Source: Planctomycetota bacterium (GTDB lineage: Bacteria > Planctomycetota > Brocadiia > JAADGH01). Taken from it: a DNA stretch of 59,774 nt. The position numbers were made by a program, and so were the translations under genes. The notes under the pieces were generated by a model. That model was not told where the DNA came from. It worked only from the letters and a program-made list of their open reading frames with translations, and made no database searches. Location of the stretch: NCBI GenBank assembly GCA_013152475.1, contig JAADGH010000093.1:1-59774 (forward strand). Reading direction: 5' to 3'. Of the stretch, positions 40,010 through 49,174 are shown one piece after another. How positions within the stretch are numbered: the stretch's first letter is position 1; every line of letters starts with the position of its first letter.

Positions 40010-40564
40010 TCATTCACCAACACATTCGAAATTCTTGATCTGATCCGGCTCCGCTTCCCCCCAATCCTCATCGTAAAGCCCATCACGGACATACCGGTGA
40101 AACGTGGACCACGGCCAATCCTTTGCCCGTTGGACATACCCGTGTTTCACAGGATTGAAATGGATGTAGTCTACGTGCTTCTCGAAATCCTCCTCATCCC
40201 GAACCACATGCTCCCAGAATCGCCTCTGCCAAACAGCGGCTTCCCTCCTGCGCCTCCGCGACGGATTGCGCTGGCCTTCCCGACCGCCTTGGGCACAAAA
40301 GTGGCGTGTAAAGAGTCCTTTGATTTCCGCCCAACGAGTTGAGTAGTCGCTGTCTCCCTCGGGTAGAACCCATACACAATGAAGATGGTCCGGCAGCAAG
40401 CACAATGCCTGCAGATCGAATGGCCGTTCGCTCTGTACCCTCTTCCATGCCAAACGAAGAGTTGCTCGCGCAAGATCATCCGTAAAAAAGTGCATCCGTC
40501 CAAACGTCACAACAGTGAAGAAGAACGTGCCGCCTGGTACGTATGCTCGAAGATAGTCCGGCAT
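40010..40564 (-). CDS. REP-associated tyrosine transposase (RAYT, Y1_Tnp family)
   Basis: 184 residues from ATG 40564 with AGGGGAGA upstream. Y1 HUH transposase related to IS200/IS605 TnpA: MPDYLRAYVPGGTFFFTVVT, LCLLPDHLHCVWVLPEGD with the metal-binding His-x-His, KGLFTRHFCAQGG, and VDYIHFNPVKHGYVQ with the catalytic Tyr, all diagnostic of RAYTs. It nicks and joins single-stranded REP hairpins. It is flanked by REP copies in opposite orientation at 39979-40007 and 40595-40621, the classical REP-RAYT-REP arrangement. There is no partner TnpB. Length is normal, so it may be active. Confidence 0.92.
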   Translation of the reverse strand: MPDYLRAYVPGGTFFFTVVTFGRMHFFTDDLARATLRLAWKRVQSERPFDLQALCLLPDHLHCVWVLPEGDSDYSTRWAEIKGLFTRHFCAQGGREGQRNPSRRRRREAAVWQRRFWEHVVRDEEDFEKHVDYIHFNPVKHGYVQRAKDWPWSTFHRYVRDGLYDEDWGEAEPDQIKNFECVGE

Positions 40565-40594
40565 CGTGTTCTCCCCTATTGCGCCGATCGTTTT

Positions 40595-40621
40595 GGTGGG
40601 CCAGAGGCCCACCCTACGTTT
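40595..40621 (+). repeat. REP copy 3
   Basis: Identical over 27 bases to copy 1. It lies 31 bases upstream of the RAYT start and contains the TAG (40614-40616, minus strand) that ends the second part of uxaC. Confidence 0.9.
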
Positions 40622-42016
40622 CAATCCCAAAGTAGGCCGCCGCGTTGTTGTAGCAGATGTCCTGGGCGACCTTGCCTAAGTGCTCCATGTCGGCGGGGAG
40701 CTCGCCGCGCTCGACGTCGTCACCGATGAGGTTGCACGGAAGTAGTCGTGCCGGGGATAGGAGAGGAAACTGCGCGAGTCGGTGAGCATGCCGACGAACC
40801 GGCTGAGCAGGCCCATGTTCGACAGGACGTTCATCTGCTTCGTCATGCCATCGAGGGTGTCGTTGAACCACCAGGCCGAGCCGAACTGCATCTTGCCCGG
40901 CACAGAGCCGTCCTGGAAGTTGCCGATCATCGTGGCCAGTATCTCGTTGTGTGTTGGGTTCAGGCTGTAGAGGATCGTCTTGGCCAGCTTGCCCTGCGCG
41001 TCGAGCGTGTCGAGGAACTTCGATAGGCCCCGCGCAATCTCGAAGTCCCCCATGGAGTCGAAGCCCGTGTCCGGACCGAGCTGCTTGAAGAGCCTCGAGT
41101 TGTTGTTTCGCAGGGCGGCCAGATGGAACTGCTGCACCCAGCCCTTCTCCGCGTCCATGAGCGCAAACTCGACAAGCATGGCCGACTTGAACTTGGCGAT
41201 CTGGCAGCAGTTCAGCTTCTTGCCCTTGCGCACCTTGTTAAAGATCGCCTTGATCTGCTTCTCCGTATAGTCCTCGGCATAGGGGACCTCGATCCCGTGG
41301 TCGGACACGCGGCAGCCGACCTCATGGAAGGCGTCATGGCGTTTGCGGAGGGCCCTGAGGAACGACTTATAGCCCTTGATATTTGTGTCCGACGCGGCCA
41401 TTAGCTTGTCCACCCACACGTTGAACGCCTTCGGGTCCTCCACGGCCATGGCCTTGTCCGGTCGGAACGTGGGCAGGACCTTGACGTGGAAATCGGGATC
41501 ATCATTGATGACCTGATGGTACTCCAGGCTGTCGGTCGGGTCGTCGGTGGTGCAGCTCACCTTCACATTGAACCGCTCCATGATCCGCCGCGCGCGGAAC
41601 TCGTCGGTCTGGAGCATCTCGGCCGTCCGGTCGAAGATCTCCTTTGCCGTCTCCGGCTTCAGGAGCATCTCGATCCCGAAGGGATTCTTCAGCTCCATGT
41701 GCGTCCAGTGGTAGAGGGGATTGCGCACGGTGTAGGGGACGGTCGCCGCCCAGGCCTCGAACTTCTCCCAGTCGGACGCGTCGCCCGTGACGAGGCGCTC
41801 GTCCACGCCCTGGGCGCGCATGGCCCGCCACTTGTAGTGGTCGCCGTAGAGCCAGATCTGTGTCAGGTTCTCGTACTGTTTGTTCTCCGCCACCTCGACA
41901 ATGGGCAGGTGGCAGTGGTAGTCGAAGATCGGCATGTGGCGCGCGTAGTCGAAGTAGAGAATCCGCGCGGAGTCGGAATGGAGCAGGAAGTCATCGTTTA
42001 GAAACGGTTTCGCCAT
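40614..42016 (-). pseudogene. uxaC: glucuronate isomerase, frameshifted near the C-terminus
   Basis: Start ATG 42016 with AAGGAGG. The main frame reads about 430 residues of UxaC: MAKPFLNDDFLLHSDSARIL, PIFDYHCHLPI (HxH metal site), WRAMRAQGVDERLVTGDASD, SCTTDDPTDSLEYH, PTFRPDKAMAVEDP, HGIEVPYAEDYTEKQIKAIF, NNSRLFKQLGPDTGFDS and GLLSRFVGMLTDSRSFLSYP. After RHDYFR near 40738 the frame is lost. The expected ending CNLIGDDVERGELP then NNAAAYFGIET follows in another frame and stops at 40614 in REP copy 3. A deletion of a few bases (about ten) at 40733-40738 explains it. UxaC converts glucuronate or galacturonate to the ketose; loss of the C-terminus probably inactivates it, unless the break is an assembly error. 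Confidence 0.88.
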
Positions 42017-42043
42017 TGTTGCCTCCTTGGCTTGGAAACGTGG

Positions 42044-42162
42044 GGCGGGCGATTCGCCCGCCATATCTTGCCTCTGGTCATTCCCGCGAACGCGGAAATC
42101 CACTGCTGAAGGAGTCAGGCAGAGCCTGACGTGTTGTCCGTTCCCAGGCGGAGCCTGGGAAC
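42044..42162. repeat. cluster of four short hairpin repeats upstream of uxaC
   Basis: GGCGGGCG-ATT-CGCCCGCC at 42044-42062, CCGCG-AA-CGCGG at 42084-42095 (within TTCCCGCGAACGCGGAAATC), GTCAGGC-AGA-GCCTGAC at 42114-42130 and GTTCCCAGGC-GGA-GCCTGGGAAC at 42140-42162. All lie in the 161-base gap between the Gfo/Idh gene and uxaC. Three of the four have a three-base loop, like the REPs of the RAYT, but sequences differ. They would end up in the Gfo/Idh-uxaC mRNA. Confidence 0.7.
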
Positions 42163-42177
42163 GAGAGAACCGCATTT

Positions 42178-43464
42178 TCAGAACGTTACGAGATCGTCAA
42201 TCTGTACGGGCAGGCCGGTCTTCATCGACTTGTTTGCGGCAATTCCCGTGAGGATCGACATGGCGCCGTCAACGTGCGACGCCGCGCGGTTGAATTTGTC
42301 CCTCTTTGGTGTGCCGAAGATGTCGTTGAGCAGGACCGGGTCGCCGCCGCCATGGCCGCCCTTCCCCTCGACGATGTCCACCTCGTATGGGACTTCCCTT
42401 ATCGGGAGAACGAGGATGCGCTTCGTCTTTGTCGCCCCCTCCTCGGAGATATCACCGCCGGCGTTGATGTAGGTCTTCTCGCCGATGGAGACCTGGATGC
42501 GGCCCTTGTTGCCGTTGAAGTTCACGTTGAAGCCTTCCCACGGCATGTAGGCGTTCAGGGAGTAGGTCATGACCGCTTCGTTGGCATAGCGCACCATGAC
42601 CCCCATGGTGTCTTCGATGCTGATGCCGTCGCCGAAGACGCTTTGGTCGCGCTGGTAGCCGTCTTCCTTCTCGGCGTCGAGATACATCGCCTTGAGCCTC
42701 GCGTTCTTTTCGAGGTTCAGCGCGAAGGGGTCCTTCTCGGCGTTCTTGTGGCCCGTCCCGCGCTGGTAAAAGTCGATGATGCCCCGCTCCTCCGCATTTT
42801 CGCGTCCGTAAAATCTCAGGTCCCCCATGCAGAACACCGTCTTCGGATGCGAGCCCAGCCAGAAGTTGACGAGGTCGAAGTGGTGCGTCGCCTTGTGGAC
42901 GAGCAGGCCGCCGCTGTTGCGCTTGTCGCGGTGCCACCGGCGGAAGTAGTCCGCGCCGTGGGATGTGTCGAGCAGCCACTCGAAGTGAACGGAGAGGATG
43001 TCGCCGATGACGCCGTCCATGATCAGCTCGCGAACCTTCGTGTTGTGCGGGGCGTAACGGTAGTTGAAGGTGACGCGGAGGTTCTTCTTCGTCTTCTTCA
43101 CCGTATCCAGAATGGCCTGGCACTTCTTCTCGTCCACGGTCATGGGCTTTTCCGTGATGGCGTTGCAGCCGAGCTCCATGGCGCGGATGATGTAGCGGTG
43201 GTGGGTCCGGTCGATCGTGGTCACGATGACCGTGTCCGGCTTGTGCTTCTTGACCATGTGGTCGAACTGATTCGGCTTGTAGGTGGGCACGGGCTTCGCA
43301 CCGTACTCGTCCTGACGGAGCTTGTTGGCAAAGTCCATCCGCATCTGGTTGATGTCGCAGAAGGCCACGAGTTGGGCCGTCTTCTTGAAAGTCGATTCAA
43401 TGGCCCCCCAGAACATTCGGGAGCGCCCGCCTGTGCCCACCAGGGCATACTTCTTTCTTGCCAC
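42178..43464 (-). CDS. Gfo/Idh/MocA family oxidoreductase
   Basis: 428 residues from GTG 43464 with AGGAGA seven bases upstream. KYALVGTGGRSRMFWGAIES gives a Rossmann start with GTGGR; AQLVAFCDINQMRMDF, DTVIVTTIDRTHHRYIIRAM and CNAITEKPMTVDEKKCQ (Glu-Lys-Pro) follow. The second domain has VTFNYRYAPHNTKVRELIMD, YFRRWHRDKRNSGGLLVHKA with THHFDLVNFWL (catalytic His) and a long C-terminal sheet with GGHGGGDPVLLNDIFG. This longer GHGGGD-type subfamily is common in PVC bacteria and often clusters with polysaccharide degradation genes. Downstream lies uxaC (same strand, 161 bases), so a uronate-derived substrate is likely. Confidence 0.88.
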   Translation of the reverse strand: MARKKYALVGTGGRSRMFWGAIESTFKKTAQLVAFCDINQMRMDFANKLRQDEYGAKPVPTYKPNQFDHMVKKHKPDTVIVTTIDRTHHRYIIRAMELGCNAITEKPMTVDEKKCQAILDTVKKTKKNLRVTFNYRYAPHNTKVRELIMDGVIGDILSVHFEWLLDTSHGADYFRRWHRDKRNSGGLLVHKATHHFDLVNFWLGSHPKTVFCMGDLRFYGRENAEERGIIDFYQRGTGHKNAEKDPFALNLEKNARLKAMYLDAEKEDGYQRDQSVFGDGISIEDTMGVMVRYANEAVMTYSLNAYMPWEGFNVNFNGNKGRIQVSIGEKTYINAGGDISEEGATKTKRILVLPIREVPYEVDIVEGKGGHGGGDPVLLNDIFGTPKRDKFNRAASHVDGAMSILTGIAANKSMKTGLPVQIDDLVTF

Positions 43465-43877
43465 GTCAGGTCTCTCCTAATCGCGAGTGTGGTTCCCACT
43501 CTCTGACTTAAAAAACATATATTTACCCGATCTCGTTCTCGTTGTCAAACCTTTCCGCGCCGACGGGTGTATGTCTGCATGCCACTTCTCTCGGCCATGG
43601 AACGGCATATTTCTTGATGGGGCCTTACCGCCGCTTTGGAGTGCGGCAGCCACGCTGCCGCTTTTTTTGCGGGAAGCCAGGCTTCCCGCTCTTCCGTTGC
43701 CGGTCTGCCGCCGCAGGCCATCTCTGCGCCCCCGCCGGGAAGCACGGCTTCCCGGTGTCATGGCGCAAGCATGGCTTGCGCACTCCACAGACGCCGCCGT
43801 CGTTTCGCCTCGCTGGCAACTCCACGCCTTCACCTCACCGAGGGGGTTGATGTGCACCCCGCGCCGACTCCCTGATC
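43465..43877. other. 413-bp intergenic region dominated by hairpin repeats
   Basis: Between the Gfo/Idh start (minus) and the glycoside-hydrolase stop (minus). Apart from the palindrome array at 43638-43786 I see only an A/T-rich stretch at about 43508-43526 (TAAAAAACATATATTTA), which could hold the promoter of the Gfo/Idh gene. No protein gene is supported. Confidence 0.4.
43638..43786. repeat. composite palindrome array (four hairpins, three-base loops)
   Basis: Hairpins: GCGGCAGC-CAC-GCTGCCGC 43643-43661 followed by seven T; GCGGGAAGC-CAG-GCTTCCCGC 43669-43689; CCGGGAAGC-ACG-GCTTCCCGG 43735-43755; GCGCAAGC-ATG-GCTTGCGC 43763-43781. The block is bounded by GGAGTGCG (43638-43645) and its reverse complement CGCACTCC (43779-43786). 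So it is a higher-order inverted unit, like a BIME. It lies between two minus-strand genes; the T-run follows a stem read on the plus strand, so it may also terminate antisense transcripts. Confidence 0.8.
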
Positions 43878-45842
43878 CTACTGCGCCGGCATTAGGCGCA
43901 CCACCTTCGGTTCGAGCGGGGCAAGGGGGACATGGACCGTCCCGCCATCGGAGGTCACGTCCTTCTCGCCCACCAGCACTTCCGCGCCCGACCAGGATTT
44001 CGCAAAAAGGAATGTCGCCTCGGCGGGACTGTCACCGCTGTTCACCACGACCAGATAGGGTTTACCCTCCTTTGCATATAACCGCCACGCCACCGACCCC
44101 GGCGCATCCACCTTTGTGGGTGGATCGACCGGCTCCACGGAGAGCAGGACGGGGACGAATCTCTTGATCTCCCCGGCCATGGCCGTGACGTCCCGCCACC
44201 GCTCATCGAAGGGCTCCTTCTTGGCGCGTCGCAAGAGGTCGCTGTAGGAGTAGAAGACCAACCCGTTCGCGCCGGCCGCGATGCACTGCCACGCCATGGA
44301 CCGCATCTCCAGGAGCGTCGGCGACCTGTATTTCGATTCGGCGTCCGGCTCTTTCCTGTAGGAAGCCCAGTTGAAGATTTGCGGCACCATCCAGACGGCG
44401 CGCATGCCGAAGCAACCATCGACCGTCTTCCGGGCGTACTCCAGCGCCGTGCCCGCCGGCCGCTGGGGGATGGGGTAGGGGTCCGTGCCGATGACATCGA
44501 AGGAGCCGAGGTAGTCGCGCACCTGGTCCTTCTGGTAGAGCACCACCCACGTCGGCCGGCCGGGGTCGAGCTCCTCCATCCAGTCGCGGTGGGCGTTGAG
44601 GCGGTCCATCATCGTGATCGGGAGCTCGTCGTTGATGTACCACGCCATGATGGCGGGGTGGTCCTTCACCGAGTTCACCTTCTTCTCGATGGCGGGTCGC
44701 TCGTCGGCGGGGGTCTTGATGTGCTTGGGGCTGTATTTCGTTCCTGCGTAATAGTCCTTGATGCTGTAGATGATCCGGATGCCTCGGGCCTGGGCCATGT
44801 CCAGCTCTTCGCGATTGGGGCTGCCGTAGGGCATGAGACAGTTGAAGGGCGACTTGGCGATGAGGTCCTGATCCTTCTCCTTCGCCCGGCCCATGTAGAG
44901 ACCCAGCGGAAAGAACGGCTCGCCATCGAGGATAAGGCGGAGGTGTTCATCGACATAGGCCTTGTGTTCCGGCTGCTCAGCGAAGCGCTTCAGCGTGCAC
45001 GATCTTGTCTCCCGCAGCTTGCCGTCTCTCGATGCGATAAGGCACTCCACCGTATACGTCCCCGGCTTCAGGGGCGTCGAATCGAACTGGAATGTGGCGA
45101 CATCGCCCTGGATTCCGCCCTCCACGGTCTGCACCCCATTGCCGTTGCCATCCTTGACCGAGAGCTTCGCCGTGAGACTTTTGGGAGCAAGATCGTAGTC
45201 CAACGGATTGAGGCCCACCTTCACCGTCACCGGTCCGCCCGTCGTCTCGCCCCGGTATCGATCTGTCGTCATGGCCGAAACAAGCGGCGCGCGGAAGATC
45301 TGAACCGACACATCGTCCCACCACGCCGTGCCCGTGTTGCCCCGGCGCATGTAACAGAGCATGTGCGACCGCACCATCTCCTGCGGGACCCGCTTCGACA
45401 CGGCCCGGACCCGCTGCCACTCGGTGTTCGTCCCCTTCTTGCCGGAGGGGTAGCACCCGCCGAGGAACTTGTTGTCTGCGCCGTAGAACTCGATGCAAAT
45501 CGTCGCACCGGTCCCCTCTCCCTTGACGTTCTCAGTGCGCACCCACCCCTCGATGGCGTACCGTCGGCCCTTCTCCAGCGTAAGGGGGATGCTGTAGAGG
45601 TGGTAGCGCTTGGGGTCGTCGTTGTCGTAGCGCAGACAGTACGCCCCCGTGTGCGGGTTGTCCTTGCAGATGCGATAGCCCGCCGGGCCGCCCCAGCCCA
45701 CCGGCTTGCCCTCTGCATTCACCTGCTCGAATCCCGGGTTCGATACGACGTTCGGTCCCTCGATTCCATCCGCCCATGCGATGGGAAGGAGGCAATGGAC
45801 CGCCAACAGGACAATCATCTCGTGGTTGTGCTTCCAGATCAT
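43878..45842 (-). CDS. exported glycoside-hydrolase-like protein with N-terminal carbohydrate-binding module
   Basis: 654 residues from ATG 45842 (GGGAGAGAG upstream). Signal peptide MIWKHNHEMIVLLAVHCLLP with cleavage after AWA. A jelly-roll module of CBM_4_9 type at about 30-175 (NVVSNPGFEQVNAEGKPVGW, GAYCLRYDNDDPKR, TGTAWWDDVSVQIFRAP). Ig-like strands at about 185-290. A TIM-barrel domain follows at about 300-570: GEPFFPLGLYMGRAKEKDQD, ARGIRIIYSIKDYYAG, HPAIMAWYINDELPI with a Glu at the usual clan GH-A acid/base position, DVIGTDPYP, and GANGLVFYSYSDL. A C-terminal beta domain closes it. The overall order is that of a GH-A-type hydrolase; linkage specificity cannot be read. Likely supplies sugars to the adjacent oxidoreductase and isomerase. 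Confidence 0.8.
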   Translation of the reverse strand: MIWKHNHEMIVLLAVHCLLPIAWADGIEGPNVVSNPGFEQVNAEGKPVGWGGPAGYRICKDNPHTGAYCLRYDNDDPKRYHLYSIPLTLEKGRRYAIEGWVRTENVKGEGTGATICIEFYGADNKFLGGCYPSGKKGTNTEWQRVRAVSKRVPQEMVRSHMLCYMRRGNTGTAWWDDVSVQIFRAPLVSAMTTDRYRGETTGGPVTVKVGLNPLDYDLAPKSLTAKLSVKDGNGNGVQTVEGGIQGDVATFQFDSTPLKPGTYTVECLIASRDGKLRETRSCTLKRFAEQPEHKAYVDEHLRLILDGEPFFPLGLYMGRAKEKDQDLIAKSPFNCLMPYGSPNREELDMAQARGIRIIYSIKDYYAGTKYSPKHIKTPADERPAIEKKVNSVKDHPAIMAWYINDELPITMMDRLNAHRDWMEELDPGRPTWVVLYQKDQVRDYLGSFDVIGTDPYPIPQRPAGTALEYARKTVDGCFGMRAVWMVPQIFNWASYRKEPDAESKYRSPTLLEMRSMAWQCIAAGANGLVFYSYSDLLRRAKKEPFDERWRDVTAMAGEIKRFVPVLLSVEPVDPPTKVDAPGSVAWRLYAKEGKPYLVVVNSGDSPAEATFLFAKSWSGAEVLVGEKDVTSDGGTVHVPLAPLEPKVVRLMPAQ

Positions 45843-46131
45843 ACCGTATTCTCTCTCCCTTCTCTGATTGCGTTCGCCTGCAGGCCCGACTCTTGCGCCG
45901 CACCCGTTCTGCCGAGCCGCGCGGCGAAGAGGTGCGCCTTTGAGAAGCACGCGCTCCAGACCCGCCAGTCCCGGCGCCGATCCTATCGAGCGAAGTCCAG
46001 GATGGACGGCCAGCCGTCTCCCCCCGGGGTGAGCGATATTCCCCGTTGTTCGTCTGCACATTTGTCCCGAGCCAGGAGTCGCTCAACCTGCCCCTCGTGC
46101 CTTGTATCGAGCCACACATCGGCTGGCGCGG

Positions 46132-48822
46132 CTATTCGCTCTTCGCCCTGCTCAGGACCGTTCTGATGGCCACGGAGAGTTCAGGCATCTCATAGGGCTT
46201 TTGGATGAAGCCATCCACACCGGCGTCAAGCAAAGGGCCGAGTTTGGTCCGCTCATCGTATCCACTCGACAGAAGAATTCTGACGCCGGGATCGATCTGC
46301 CTCAGCTTGAAACACGTCGCCTCACCGTCCATGCCGGGCATCATGTAGTCGAGCACGATCAGGTCGATTCGCTGGCCGTCGCGCTCATACATTTCGACCG
46401 CCTCTTCGCCGTCTATCGCAGTGCGGACAGTGTACCCGAGTGACTCCAGGCCCTCGCGGAGCATGTCGAGGAGCTCTGTTTCATCATCCACAACGAGGAG
46501 GGTCTCATCACCCTTTTCAAGCGTTGGCGACTTCTCCTCTTCGGTTTCCGCCTCCGCCACGGCTGCGGCGGGAAGGTAGACCCGGAAGGTCGATCCCTTC
46601 CCGACTTCGCTCTCGGCCTCGATGCACCCGCCGTGGCTGACGACCGTGCCATAGGCGGAGGAAAGGCCCAGCCCGGTGCCTCGGTCGGGGCCTTTTGTGG
46701 TGAAGAAGGGATCGAACATGCCGGCCATCGTGTCGTTGTCCATCCCGATCCCCGAATCGGTGACGGAGATACAGACGTATCTGCCCGGGCTCATATTCTC
46801 ATGGGCAGCGCAGAACGGTTCGGCGAGTTCCACGGGAGCCGCCTCAATGTGGATTGTCCCTCCCCGCGGCATGGCATCTCGCGCATTGACGCAGATGTTC
46901 AGGAGCGCCTGCTCCAACTCGACAGGATCGCCGATCACGGTCGGGAGGTCCTGGGCCACACTGTGCTCCAGTTGGATATTGCTGTCGAGCATGACCAGCA
47001 TTCCCTCGGCGAGACCGTGCACGAGGTCCCTTGAGCGAATGACGGTTCGCTCTCCCGGCGTCCTCCGTGCGGTGGCAAGGAGCTGTTTCGCCAGTTGAGC
47101 GGCCCGCATCGCGGCCCGGATGACCGCGTCCAACGGTTTGGCGGCGGGAGAGGACTCCTTGAGCTTGAACCGGGCCAATTGCGCGTTGCCCAGCACCGCC
47201 GTGAGGATGTTGTTGAAGTTGTGGGCCACGCCGGCGGCGAGGGTGCCGATGCTCTCCAGCTTTTGCGCCCGGAGAAGACGCTCCTCAAGCTCCTTGCGCT
47301 CGGTGATATCCGCATAGATCACCTGTACGGCGGGTTCCTCCCGGTATTCGATCACCCGAACCGCCACGTCCACCCAACGCACCTTCCCATCCTTGCGAAG
47401 GAGGCGATACTCATAGCGTGTCGGGGCCGGCTTGCCCGCGAGACGGTCGTGGTAATACCCCAACACCATGGGCCGGTCGTTGGGGTGCTTTAGGGCCTGC
47501 GCCTGCTCCGGCGACATGGCCAGCAACTCCTCCACCGTGTAGGCGCTGATCTCTGCGAAGGCGGAATTCGCAAAGACGATCCGACCTTCCTGAACCACCG
47601 CGATCCCATGCAGAGACTGGTCTACCAGTGTCCGGTAGGCCTCCTCGGCGCGCTTGCGATCGGTCACATCGCGGGAGACCCCCAGCACCGCCCTCACCTC
47701 TCCCGCTTCATCTCTCAGGGGGACCAAAGACGTCTCCAACCATATCTCGCGGTCCGGGAAGGCCATTCGCCCCTCTTGCCGCATCGTCTCGCCCGTCCGA
47801 AACACCTCCTGCAAGTTCTCATGCTGCTGGAGGGCTATCTCCCGGGGGAACAGGCTGGACCGGGGCTGGCCAACGATCTTCTCTGGAGTGCGGCCGAACA
47901 TGCCCGCGGCAAAGCTGTTCAGATATTCAACCCGGTCCTCCCGGTCGATGATGAAGATCGCATCCTGGGCGGACTCCGTCAGGGTGCGGTAGCGCCCCTC
48001 GCTTTTCCTCAGCGCCTCTTCCGCCCGTTGGCGGTCTGCGATCTCCTGGCTCAGCTCTGCGGTCCGCTCCTCGACCCGCCGCTCCACCTCCGCGTAGGCA
48101 TTCTTCAGCTCACGGGTGCGATCCTCCACCTTGCGCTCCAGCCTCTCCGCCAGTTCGCGAAGCGGATTGAAAATCTGGCGGCTCAAGACTCCGTAGCCCA
48201 GGATGCCAATCCCCACGGAGTTGGTGACATAGATCACCGGATAAGGGATGACCAAGATTCCGCCGACGACAAACCCGGCCAGCAGCGTCGCCACGCTTAC
48301 CGCCAGATACGGCTCCCCCGTCCGTTTGCGCTCCCTCCAGAAGAGAACCAGCGAGAAAGCGAGATACACGCACAGCATCAACGCCACCGCGTAGGCCGGC
48401 GGCCTGAGGTCCAGAATGGTCGTGCCGTTTACGGACAGCCGGGGGTTCACCACAAGCTGATGCCGGAACAGCGGTATGCAGAGGAACGCGGCGATGACAA
48501 GCCCCAGCGCGGACATGGCATCGGCAAGGCGGCCTCGGCGCCCTACATAACGCACGGTGAACATCAGGAGCAGCGGACCGGCCAGGATGTAGCTCAGGGC
48601 GCACAACTCAATGAGCAGAGGAGGGTTCCCTCGCCCCAGCCACAGCGCAAGATGCAACAGCAGGTCGAAGACCGACGCACACGCCTCGGCGAGAAGAAAA
48701 AGTGCAAAGCATAAATTTAGGGGGCGCCGCGGCCCCGCCCCGACAACGACGAGCACCAGGGACGCCGCAATCACGGCCGAAAAACTCAGGAGGCCTACTT
48801 CCAGCCAAAAAAGCCAAGGCAT
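46132..48822 (-). CDS. hybrid histidine kinase: 7TM sensor, coiled coil, two PAS, HisKA, HATPase, receiver
   Basis: 896 residues. Residues 1-225 contain seven or so membrane helices (7TM-type N-terminus: [51 protein letters not shown]). A coiled coil follows ([20 protein letters not shown]). PAS 1 starts near 280 ([20 protein letters not shown]), PAS 2 near 400 ([20 protein letters not shown]), each ending in a PAC motif ([25 protein letters not shown]). The phospho-acceptor His534 lies in [13 protein letters not shown], where many relatives have HDFNN. HATPase: [14 protein letters not shown] (N box), TDSGIGM (G1), [12 protein letters not shown] receiver at about 770-890 has phospho-acceptor Asp825 ([13 protein letters not shown]). 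A self-contained sensor whose output target is unknown. Confidence 0.92.
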   Translation of the reverse strand: MPWLFWLEVGLLSFSAVIAASLVLVVVGAGPRRPLNLCFALFLLAEACASVFDLLLHLALWLGRGNPPLLIELCALSYILAGPLLLMFTVRYVGRRGRLADAMSALGLVIAAFLCIPLFRHQLVVNPRLSVNGTTILDLRPPAYAVALMLCVYLAFSLVLFWRERKRTGEPYLAVSVATLLAGFVVGGILVIPYPVIYVTNSVGIGILGYGVLSRQIFNPLRELAERLERKVEDRTRELKNAYAEVERRVEERTAELSQEIADRQRAEEALRKSEGRYRTLTESAQDAIFIIDREDRVEYLNSFAAGMFGRTPEKIVGQPRSSLFPREIALQQHENLQEVFRTGETMRQEGRMAFPDREIWLETSLVPLRDEAGEVRAVLGVSRDVTDRKRAEEAYRTLVDQSLHGIAVVQEGRIVFANSAFAEISAYTVEELLAMSPEQAQALKHPNDRPMVLGYYHDRLAGKPAPTRYEYRLLRKDGKVRWVDVAVRVIEYREEPAVQVIYADITERKELEERLLRAQKLESIGTLAAGVAHNFNNILTAVLGNAQLARFKLKESSPAAKPLDAVIRAAMRAAQLAKQLLATARRTPGERTVIRSRDLVHGLAEGMLVMLDSNIQLEHSVAQDLPTVIGDPVELEQALLNICVNARDAMPRGGTIHIEAAPVELAEPFCAAHENMSPGRYVCISVTDSGIGMDNDTMAGMFDPFFTTKGPDRGTGLGLSSAYGTVVSHGGCIEAESEVGKGSTFRVYLPAAAVAEAETEEEKSPTLEKGDETLLVVDDETELLDMLREGLESLGYTVRTAIDGEEAVEMYERDGQRIDLIVLDYMMPGMDGEATCFKLRQIDPGVRILLSSGYDERTKLGPLLDAGVDGFIQKPYEMPELSVAIRTVLSRAKSE

Positions 48823-49174
48823 GGTTGTCCTCGCGACCTAAACAGCAACCCTGAACGTGGGCTGAGCTGGCCAGAAGAAATGGGCCTTCCCACCACGTAC
48901 GGCGAGCAAAGGCCCAATGGCTCGATACCGCCCCTCCCGGGGAATGGGGCTCCCCCTACAGGCAAAAATACCCTTTCTTTCTATTCTACCGGCATTCTAC
49001 CGTCAATTGGTGTCCATGTCAAATCGAAATCCCACAAGAGTTCCCCCACGACCCGCAATGACAGGGCGTGGGTTCCGCAAGCCGAGTTTCGCAAACCAAA
49101 TGGCCGACAGTTGCTACGCTTGGTCACGTCCGCATTCCGGGGAAAGTCCTGAAAAACCGGTGAATCGGCGGCGA
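48823..49174. other. 352-bp intergenic region, no gene recognised
   Basis: Lies between the histidine kinase start and the stop of the methyltransferase gene, both on the minus strand. It should carry the kinase promoter. I see no coding signal, tRNA-like fold or convincing promoter. Confidence 0.35.

Noticed and set aside
43643..43668. Intrinsic terminator (GC stem followed by seven T) on the plus strand
   Set aside because: No plus-strand gene lies upstream, and the stem belongs to the palindrome array. It may still stop antisense transcripts.
42044..43786. CRISPR-like array from the many short palindromes
   Set aside because: Repeats differ in sequence and spacing, no regular repeat-spacer pattern and no cas genes.
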